This document shows positions 45,319 to 51,919 of a stretch of 64,000 nt of DNA, one piece after another. Source of the stretch: Flavobacterium aciduliphilum (GTDB taxonomy: Bacteria > Bacteroidota > Bacteroidia > Flavobacteriales > Flavobacteriaceae). The notes under the pieces are model-generated. The model was not told the DNA's origin. It ran no database searches and saw only the letters and a list, made by a program, of their open reading frames with translations. A program made the position numbers and the translations under genes. Location of the stretch: positions 1-64,000 of the forward strand of contig NZ_QLSZ01000002.1 in NCBI RefSeq assembly GCF_003268855.1, written 5' to 3'. Position 1 is the stretch's first letter. The number at the start of each line of letters is the position of its first letter.

Positions 45319-45402
45319 AAAAGATGTATATCTTTAATAAAAAAGATGTACATCTTTTATTTAAAACATGTACATCTTTTAGTCAATAGATGCACATCTT
45401 TT
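45319..45402. repeat. Four-copy 22-bp palindromic array upstream of tracrRNA/cas9
   Basis: Copies start at 45319, 45341, 45363 and 45385, exactly 22 bp apart. The second is a perfect 18-bp palindrome, AAAAGATGTACATCTTTT; the others differ at one to three positions (TATATC, AACATG, TAGATGCA). Period and symmetry fit binding sites for a dimeric protein placed on one DNA face (two helical turns). No regulator gene lies next to it. Function unknown. Confidence 0.75.
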
Positions 45403-45553
45403 ATAAAATTCATCAGGAGGAAAATTTTTTTGTGTCTTTAGGAATAAAAAAAGTCATACTGATAAAAGCAAATAAATGTAGTGCTTGTCAAAAAATCTTA
45501 CGAGTTTGTAAAACGTATAAGATTAATTAATGCGTAGAAAATTTTTAGGGAAG
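45403..45553. other. Non-coding spacer between palindromic array and tracrRNA end
   Basis: No gene, repeat copy or clear signal is visible here. It contains GC-poor sequence with a short TTTGTAAAACGTATAAG segment and ends at the tracrRNA terminator. Confidence 0.4.
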
Positions 45554-45554
45554 G

Positions 45555-45650
45555 GATAAAAAAAAAGTCCCACCGAAGCAGGACTAAAGGTTTTCACCTA
45601 CGGCATATAGCCTTATTGTGATAAGATTAAAGATTAGAATTGTTTTAATC
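45555..45650 (-). ncRNA. tracrRNA (minus strand)
   Basis: On the minus strand, 45616-45639 is an anti-repeat: 20 of 24 positions are complementary to repeat positions 2-25, with the pairing interrupted only by a 4-nt internal loop. It is followed by a short GGC/GCC nexus-like hairpin and by a terminator AGTCC-TGC-TTCG-GTG-GGACT with nine T (45558-45585). A good -7 box, TACATTTG, lies at 45656-45663 on the same strand, giving an RNA of about 95 nt. The duplex uses the 5' part of the repeat, so crRNAs are read on the plus strand. Confidence 0.88.
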
Positions 45651-45655
45651 TGATA

Positions 45656-45663
45656 CAAATGTA
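45656..45663 (-). promoter_or_regulatory. tracrRNA -7 promoter box (TACATTTG)
   Basis: TACATTTG on the minus strand exactly fits TAnnTTTG and lies directly in front of the anti-repeat; the -33 element is not obvious. Confidence 0.55.
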
Positions 45664-45752
45664 AAGAAAAATAATTATAAATAAATGAGGTTTCCCGTAA
45701 ATGAGCTATTTATTTTTTTCTTATTTTTAAAACTTCATAAAAGGATTACAAA

Positions 45753-48700
45753 ATGGCAAAGATTTTAGGATTAGATTTAGGTACTAATAGTATTGGATGG
45801 GCTTTAATAGAAGACAAACAAAATAAAATACTTGGTATTGGAAGTAGAATATTTCCAATGGGTGTTGAGAATCTTGGTGATGGTGATGGAGAAGTATCTA
45901 AAAATGCAAGTCGAACAGGAGCAAGAGGTGTAAGAAGGCAATTTTTTAGAAGAAGATTAAGAAAAAAAGTTTTGCTAAAAGCACTTTCTGAAAATAAAAT
46001 GTGTCCGATAGATACCAAGGATTTTGATGATTGGAAAAAGACTAAACAATTTCCTTCAGAAAAATTAGCAACATGGTTTGCCTTAAATCCTTATGAATTA
46101 CGTCAAAAAGCATTGCATGAAAAACTTTCTTTGGAAGAAATAGGAAGAATTTTTTATCATCTAATACAACGCAGAGGATTTTTGAGCAACAGCAGAAAAG
46201 GCGGCAGTGATGATGGTGCTATCTTCAAAGGAAATGCTAAAGAGGGAAAAATAGGAATTGATGATACATTAGAAAGTATTGAAGGTAAAACATTGGGTTC
46301 TTACCTGTATGAAATATACCCAAAAGATAACCAACCTTTTCAATATGGATTGGAAAGAATCAGAAACCGGTATACTACTCGTAAAATGTACGTTGATGAA
46401 TTTGAAATGATATGGAACAAACAATGTCAATATCATTTTGTTTTAAACGATAGTTTAAAAGAATTGTTTGGTGGTAGAAAACAAGATGGTTACAAAGAAG
46501 ATGGAATCTTATTTCATCAACGTCCTTTGCGTTCACAAAAACATTTAGTGGGTAATTGTTCTTTTGAACCAAGCAAAACAAAATGTCCTATTAGTGCTAT
46601 TCCAGTTGAGTTATTCCGAATTTATCAATGGGTGAATACTGTTGAATATAATGGAAATAAAATCACTCAAGATGAAAAAAGCAAATTAATTGAACAATTG
46701 CTCTCGCATGATAAAATTGAATTTAAAAAATTAAGAAAAGCTATTGGAAAAGAAAGTGCAGAGTTTAAGTTTAATTATAAAGACGATGATAAAATTGTAG
46801 GGACTCATACAATCTCCAACTTGTCTAATAAAAAGTTTTTTGGCAAACAATGGTTTGACTTTACAGAAAAAGAGCAAGAAGATATCTGGCATGTGCTCTA
46901 TTTTTTTGATAGTAAATCTAATGTGAAAGAATATGCTTTATCAAAATGGAATTTTACTGAAGAACAAGCTGAAGCTATTTCTAAATTTAATGTAAAAGAC
47001 GGTTATGCAAGTTTAAGTAGAAAAGCTATCGGTAACATATTGCCTTTTTTAAAGCAAGGCTATACTTATGATGTGGCAGTGGTAATGGCTGGTATTAAAA
47101 ATGTTTTTGGTGACAAATGGCAAAATGATACTGCAGAAAACAATCAAAAGCAATTAGATGTAATTGATAATGTATATGACATTGTTAGGTCTAAAATATC
47201 GGGTGGTTTTATAGATGTTATTAAAGAATTGTTGCGAAAAGAATTTGGCTTGAATGAAAAACAATTAAAAAAATTGTATCATCATTCGGCTACTATAGAT
47301 GTAAAAGAATTACTTGATAAATTACCTATTGGTAGAGAAGCAGATAAAGAAATTCAAGCTATTAGAAACCCTATTGTTATTACAGCCTTGTTTGAGTTGC
47401 GAAAATTAGTAAATGAATTAATTGAAGAACACGGACAATTAGACGAAATTAAGGTAGAAATGGCGCGTGATTTAAAAATATCTAAATCACAGCGTAATAA
47501 AATAAGAAGAGATCAAAAACGTTTAGAGCGTGAAAATGATAGAGTAAAAGCAGAGGTTGAAAAATATATTAAAGTTACTAACGATAACATTTTAAAGTTC
47601 AAACTTTGGGAAGAGTGTAAACAAACTTGTCCTTACACTGGAGTTGCTATTCCTGTAAATAAACTCTTTACAGGTGAAATACAAATAGAACATATTCATC
47701 CATGGAGTCGTTCGCTTAATGATAGCTTTAATAATAAAACATTATGTTGGGCTGACGAAAACCGTCGTAAAGGAGATAAAACACCATTTGAGTTTTATGG
47801 TAGTGATGAGCAAAATTGGAGTGCCATCAAAGAACGTGCACTCAAGTTATTTTCGGATACCAAAGAATATCCAAATGCCTATCAAAAATTTAAACGCTTT
47901 GTACAACAAAAGTTTGATGATGATTTTTCATCGAGACAATTGAATGATACTCGATACATTAGTAAAGAAGCAAAAGAATATTTATCGCAAATATGTAGCA
48001 AAGTAACTGTTTCACCAGGACAAATGACGGCTAATTTGCGCCAAAAGTGGGGATTGAACACGGTATTAAATGATGAAAATGCAAAAACACGTGAAGACCA
48101 TCGCCACCATGCTATTGATGCTTTAGTTATGGCTTGTGGCAAAACCAGTTATTTGCAAGAGTTGTCAAAATGGAATCGATACAGTAGAAACTATGATTTA
48201 AAAGATTTTCCTATGCCTTGGGAAACGTTTCGATTTGATGCCGAAAAAGCAGTAGATAAAATATTGATATCACACAAAAAAGTTTCAAACGATATTACGG
48301 TTCGTTATAAAACAGTTGAAAAAAATGGTAAAAAATATACTAATAAAGGAGTTGCGGCTAGAGGACAATTGCACAAAGAATTTGTTTATGGCAAAAGAAA
48401 AGCTCCTTTTAGTGATGAGGCTTTTCACATTAGAAAACCTATTGAAAGTTTATTGACGGAAAAGCATATTGAAAAAGTTGTTGATATTACAATAAGAAAT
48501 TTAATCTTTAAAAGAGTTAATGAAATGGGAGGTTTTGATAAAGATAAAATTCCAGCCAATACTTTTTTTATAGTAGACGAGAATGGAGTTAAGCAACCAC
48601 AAATTTTCTTGCCGAATAAAAATGGAAAACAAGTTCCAATTTTGAGAGTAAGAATTCAAGAGACAATAAATAAAGCCAAACAATTAAAGAATAATTCAAA

Positions 48701-49145
48701 TCAGTTTGTAAATCCAAGGAATAATGACCATGTTTTAATTTATGAAACAATAGAAGGAAAACTAGAAAAGGATGTAGTAAGTTTTTGGGAAGTCGTTGAG
48801 AGGAAAAAGCAAGGTATAGATAAAATTAAGCTACCTATTGATGGTAAGAAGATAATTCAAACATTCAAAGAAAATGACATGTTCATTTTATTTAAAAATG
48901 AGGATGAAATTAATTGGGATGCAAATAATGATTTATCTGATAATTTATATAAAGTTCAAAAAATAGCCGGAGCTGATTATTTCATGGAGATTTGCTTCAG
49001 AAAGCACAATGATTCAAGAGATGATAAAAATGCAAAAGCAGATTATGTTTATATAAAAGGTTTTGGTGAGGGAAAAACAGGTTGGTTTACATTTAATCCA
49101 ATAAAAGTAAAAATATCTGTTTCAGGGAAAATACAAAAAGTGTAG
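45753..49145 (+). CDS. cas9: Cas9 (type II-C)
   Basis: This 1130-aa RNA-guided nuclease appears intact. RuvC-I: D8 in ILGLDLGTNSIGWALIE. The Arg-rich bridge helix is at about 52-70 (RTGARGVRRQFFRRRLRKK). RuvC-II: E569 in IKVEMARDL. HNH: H647 in QIEHIHPWSRSLNDSFNNKT. RuvC-III: H786 and D789 in HHAIDALV. The length lies in the usual II-C range and no second large Cas protein is found. With tracrRNA (upstream, opposite strand) and the array at 49355 it makes a complete interference set. No cas1, cas2 or csn2 lies nearby. The PAM cannot be read from the sequence. Confidence 0.95.
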   Translation: MAKILGLDLGTNSIGWALIEDKQNKILGIGSRIFPMGVENLGDGDGEVSKNASRTGARGVRRQFFRRRLRKKVLLKALSENKMCPIDTKDFDDWKKTKQFPSEKLATWFALNPYELRQKALHEKLSLEEIGRIFYHLIQRRGFLSNSRKGGSDDGAIFKGNAKEGKIGIDDTLESIEGKTLGSYLYEIYPKDNQPFQYGLERIRNRYTTRKMYVDEFEMIWNKQCQYHFVLNDSLKELFGGRKQDGYKEDGILFHQRPLRSQKHLVGNCSFEPSKTKCPISAIPVELFRIYQWVNTVEYNGNKITQDEKSKLIEQLLSHDKIEFKKLRKAIGKESAEFKFNYKDDDKIVGTHTISNLSNKKFFGKQWFDFTEKEQEDIWHVLYFFDSKSNVKEYALSKWNFTEEQAEAISKFNVKDGYASLSRKAIGNILPFLKQGYTYDVAVVMAGIKNVFGDKWQNDTAENNQKQLDVIDNVYDIVRSKISGGFIDVIKELLRKEFGLNEKQLKKLYHHSATIDVKELLDKLPIGREADKEIQAIRNPIVITALFELRKLVNELIEEHGQLDEIKVEMARDLKISKSQRNKIRRDQKRLERENDRVKAEVEKYIKVTNDNILKFKLWEECKQTCPYTGVAIPVNKLFTGEIQIEHIHPWSRSLNDSFNNKTLCWADENRRKGDKTPFEFYGSDEQNWSAIKERALKLFSDTKEYPNAYQKFKRFVQQKFDDDFSSRQLNDTRYISKEAKEYLSQICSKVTVSPGQMTANLRQKWGLNTVLNDENAKTREDHRHHAIDALVMACGKTSYLQELSKWNRYSRNYDLKDFPMPWETFRFDAEKAVDKILISHKKVSNDITVRYKTVEKNGKKYTNKGVAARGQLHKEFVYGKRKAPFSDEAFHIRKPIESLLTEKHIEKVVDITIRNLIFKRVNEMGGFDKDKIPANTFFIVDENGVKQPQIFLPNKNGKQVPILRVRIQETINKAKQLKNNSNQFVNPRNNDHVLIYETIEGKLEKDVVSFWEVVERKKQGIDKIKLPIDGKKIIQTFKENDMFILFKNEDEINWDANNDLSDNLYKVQKIAGADYFMEICFRKHNDSRDDKNAKADYVYIKGFGEGKTGWFTFNPIKVKISVSGKIQKV

Positions 49146-49147
49146 TT

Positions 49148-49249
49148 TTGTCATTTCGACCACAGGGAGAAATCACATAATCTAAAACTATATGAGATTG
49201 CTTCTCCTATTCGATTAAGCTCTTGAGTCCTCCTTCGTCGTAATGACAA
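49148..49249. repeat. REP pair between cas9 and the CRISPR array
   Basis: TTGTCATTTCGACC near 49148 is mirrored by GTCGTAATGACAA ending at 49249. Inside, GGGAGAAATC pairs with GATTGCTTCTCC. It looks like a bacterial interspersed palindromic unit inserted in the Cas locus, and a RAYT transposase lies 1.3 kb downstream. Confidence 0.7.
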
Positions 49250-49298
49250 GAGTACTTAAAAAGTTCTTTGACATGAGATTTTCATAGTCTTAAACAGC

Positions 49299-49354
49299 CA
49301 AACCACAACTGGAAGTTATGGCATCTGCCTTGCAAAAGATGCAGTAATCTTTTC
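49299..49354. other. Leader segment with inverted partial repeat and hairpin
   Basis: CAAACCACAAC (49299-49309) is the exact reverse complement of repeat positions 1-11. Between it and repeat 1, GCATCT (49321-49326) pairs with AGATGC (49337-49342). On the minus strand the sequence from 49309 reads GTTGTGGTTTG, followed by a degenerate match to the rest of the repeat. It may be a degenerate opposite-strand repeat or a hairpin with repeat 1. Confidence 0.55.
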
Positions 49355-50377
49355 GTTGTGGTTTGATTAAAGATTAGAAAACACGATATTATATGTATGA
49401 AAATTTGTGAACTTGTAATGTTGTGGTTTGATTAAAGATTAGAAAACACGATATTTCTCGGCTCGTTATCGTTGTCGTATATGTAGTTGTGGTTTGATTA
49501 AAGATTAGAAAACACGATATTTCTTATCCAGAATTGAAAGCTATAGCCACAGTTGTGGTTTGATTAAAGATTAGAAAACACGATATTTCTTGTTGTTCTG
49601 AAATTTTAGTCATTAATGTTGTGGTTTGATTAAAGATTAGAAAACACGATATTCTACCGCTGAAGCGATATCCATGTTTAAATGTTGTGGTTTGATTAAA
49701 GATTAGAAAACACGATATTACGTCTATTTGACTAGTTGAATCTAAATATGTTGTGGTTTGATTAAAGATTAGAAAACACGATATTTACACAGACAGAAAA
49801 GACAGCGAACGAAATGTTGTGGTTTGATTAAAGATTAGAAAACACGATATTTATGAATTAATAATCTTGTATAGGTATATAGTTGTGGTTTGATTAAAGA
49901 TTAGAAAACACGATATTAAACTCAAATATTCTAAAATAAATATCTATGTTGTGGTTTGATTAAAGATTAGAAAACACGATATTTTTTACAATGGGTAAAA
50001 GCGAGAGGGATTGTTGTGGTTTGATTAAAGATTAGAAAACACGATATTAAAATAAAAGAAAAAAATGTCAAACAAATAGTTGTGGTTTGATTAAAGATTA
50101 GAAAACACGATATTGTGCAACTTCAACAGTTACATTAACTGAAAGTTGTGGTTTGATTAAAGATTAGAAAACACGATATTGAAGCTTTAAAGTACAACTA
50201 GACGTGTTTAGTTGTGGTTTGATTAAAGATTAGAAAACACGATATTAAAAGATATGTATTTTTGAGAAAGTTCCCGTTGTGGTTTGATTAAAGATTAGAA
50301 AACACGATATTTTCACGTATTTTATTAAAAATAAGCGTATAGTTGTGGTTTGATTAAAGATTAGAAAACACGATATT
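49355..50377 (+). CRISPR. CRISPR array, 16 repeats, 15 spacers
   Basis: Sixteen identical 36-bp repeats begin at 49355, 49420, 49486, 49552, 49618, 49684, 49750, 49816, 49882, 49948, 50013, 50079, 50145, 50211, 50276 and 50342. The repeat starts GTTGTGGTTTGATTAAAGAT and ends AGAAAACACGATATT. Spacers are 30 nt, except three of 29 nt (49391, 49984, 50247). All spacers differ. No degenerate end repeat is seen. Direction is plus by tracrRNA pairing. The spacer sources cannot be determined here. Confidence 0.98.
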
Positions 50378-50433
50378 AGTTGCGGCGTTAGCTTCTAATA
50401 GTCAGGTAAATAAAGTGTTATATCGTGATAAAA

Positions 50434-50480
50434 AATGCTTCTTTTTTGCAGTGATAAGGCAAGATTGAAGCATTTTTTTA
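50434..50480 (+). terminator. Terminator downstream of the CRISPR array
   Basis: AATGCTTC (50434-50441) pairs with GAAGCATT (50467-50474), followed by a T-run. It follows the last repeat by about 55 bp and could stop the pre-crRNA. Confidence 0.6.
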
Positions 50481-50574
50481 TTTGTATGAAATAAAATTGC
50501 ATTAAATGTTCTATGTTTGTAATAGAATAGTATTCTATTCAAAAATTTCAAAGCCATTTAAAATTATATCAGCC

Positions 50575-51159
50575 ATGAAGCAAAGAAAATCCAATCGATT
50601 AAAAGGATATGATTATTCCAAGAATAATTTATATTTCGTCACAAATTGTGTAAAAAATAATCTGTGTTGTTTGGGTCGTGTGATTCCCGTAGGGACAGGT
50701 CGCGACCTGTCCGTACATCATCCCGAAATTCATCATCCCGAGAAAGAATATATAATGGAATTAAATCAATATGGTTTAATTGTTGAAGAAAGAATCCATT
50801 GGTTGATGAGTCAATATGGGTATGTAGATATTCATAATTATATAGTGATGCCAAATCATTTTCATATTATTTTAGAGATAGATTCAAGTTTGTTGAAAAA
50901 TAAAATTTCAGAAAATAATTCTGAAAGGACAGCTCGAGAGCAGTCCGAACAAAAAATAAAATCATTATCAAGTTTAATAGGAGCATTAAAAACGACTTCG
51001 TCAAAATTAATTCATCAAGAAAATTTCACAGATTTTGCTTGGCATCGTTCTTTTCATGACCATATTATTAGAGACGAAAAATCATATACAAATATTTCAA
51101 ATTATATAGATTTGAATCCTGAAAAATGGTTTAAAGATAGATTTTACAATAACGATTAA
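50575..51159 (+). CDS. RAYT: REP-associated tyrosine transposase (Y1_Tnp, IS200-like)
   Basis: This 194-aa protein has the HUH motif in MPNHFHIIL (about 101-109), the N-terminal RLKGYDYSKNNLYFVTNCVKN segment and a C-terminal NYIDLNPEKWFKDRF; a Tyr there should be the nucleophile. The ATG at 50575 is preferred over the in-frame 50506, because the family starts with an N-terminal (R/K)-rich segment just before YDY. Two DNA palindromes lie in the frame (50689-50716 and 50927-50946), translated as GTGRDLS and ERTAREQSEQ. RAYTs are single-copy, often domesticated relatives of IS200. It is not part of the Cas system; the proximity is probably chance. Confidence 0.85.
   Translation: MKQRKSNRLKGYDYSKNNLYFVTNCVKNNLCCLGRVIPVGTGRDLSVHHPEIHHPEKEYIMELNQYGLIVEERIHWLMSQYGYVDIHNYIVMPNHFHIILEIDSSLLKNKISENNSERTAREQSEQKIKSLSSLIGALKTTSSKLIHQENFTDFAWHRSFHDHIIRDEKSYTNISNYIDLNPEKWFKDRFYNND
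50689..50716. repeat. Palindrome inside the RAYT gene
   Basis: GGACAGGTCGCGACCTGTCC (50693-50712) is a perfect 20-bp palindrome, extended to 28 bp with one mismatch. It is kept in frame and encodes GTGRDLS. Confidence 0.8.
50927..50946. repeat. Second palindrome inside the RAYT gene
   Basis: GGACAGCTCGAGAGCAGTCC is a near palindrome with only one mismatched pair outside its centre, in the frame of the RAYT coding sequence. Confidence 0.65.
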
Positions 51160-51237
51160 AATAGTTCTAGTTGGGTAGGTTGTGGTTCTTTTGGAACTTC
51201 TGCTTATGATGCAAATAATCTTTAAAATAATTTCATA

Positions 51238-51642
51238 ATGAAAAAAATTTATTACAAAATAATGATAAGTTCTATATATGCCGCTAAAAACAATGGTATT
51301 ATGAGTGATATATGGAAGTATGCGTCTAGTTTTTATTTTGCATTTGCAACTTCAATATATTTACTTTTTATGTATTCAGTAGTAAATAATTATTTGTTAA
51401 ATCATCAGTTAGATTTTTTTAAATTAAAAATTATTCTCAATGGTAAATACAATTTTATATTAAATATGGTAATATATTTTGTAGTACCAATTATGAGTGT
51501 AAACTATTTATTGATTTTTAAAGAAAATAGATATAAGGAGCTTATAAAAGAATATAATAATAGTTATAATAAAAAACTATTTGCTTGGTATTTTATGATT
51601 TCTATTGTTTTTATGTATGCTACGTTATTTTTAAAAAAGTAA
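51238..51642 (+). CDS. Small membrane protein of unknown function
   Basis: This 134-aa protein has three or four hydrophobic segments (about 30-50, 73-92, 110-131) and starts KKIYYKIMISSIYAAKNNGIMSD. The amino acid composition is rich in Asn, Ile, Tyr and Lys. It lies alone between the RAYT and the DPP IV gene and no family is recognised. The coding sequence is AT-rich, like the accessory segments around it. Confidence 0.55.
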   Translation: MKKIYYKIMISSIYAAKNNGIMSDIWKYASSFYFAFATSIYLLFMYSVVNNYLLNHQLDFFKLKIILNGKYNFILNMVIYFVVPIMSVNYLLIFKENRYKELIKEYNNSYNKKLFAWYFMISIVFMYATLFLKK

Positions 51643-51919
51643 AATTTGGAGTTGGTACAGGTAATGTCCAGATAGCTCGGAATGCAATTCCGAGCAACAA
51701 TGAGCTTAAAACGCACAAACGACAACGATAAAAAGAAACCGTTTTTTTATACTTTTGTTTTAAAGGTTGTTACTGACTTGGACTGCAAATCAGAGCTTTC
51801 GGGTTTCAATTACCCAAAAATTCCAAAACCAAACCATCCAAAGTAGAATTTCTTCGAAAAACAACCATTAATTGTAATTTTTTCACTAAAATTGAAGTCG
51901 TTTTAAAAATAAGATAAAA
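51643..51919. other. Intergenic region with palindrome, upstream of DPP IV
   Basis: GCTCGGAAT (51675-51683), GCA, ATTCCGAGC (51687-51695) is a perfect 9-bp hairpin, REP-like and without a T-run. No coding sequence is apparent; a promoter for the DPP IV gene is presumed but not identified. Confidence 0.5.
51675..51695. repeat. REP-like palindrome
   Basis: Perfect 9-bp arms around a 3-nt loop, GC-rich in an AT-rich background. It does not match the palindromes inside the RAYT gene. Confidence 0.6.

Noticed and set aside
45092-49354. cas1, cas2 or csn2 around cas9
   Set aside because: No frame of sufficient length or motif content exists between the TPR gene and the array on either strand other than cas9 and its shadows.
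50378-50433. Seventeenth, degenerate CRISPR repeat downstream of the array
   Set aside because: Only TTATATCGTGAT resembles the end of the repeat, and in the opposite orientation; no repeat body is present at the expected 66-bp spacing.
50506-50574. Upstream in-frame Met as RAYT start
   Set aside because: The extra 23 residues (MFYVCNRIVFYSKISKPF...) do not look like RAYT N-termini, while the start at 50575 gives the usual MKQRKSNRLKGYDY opening.
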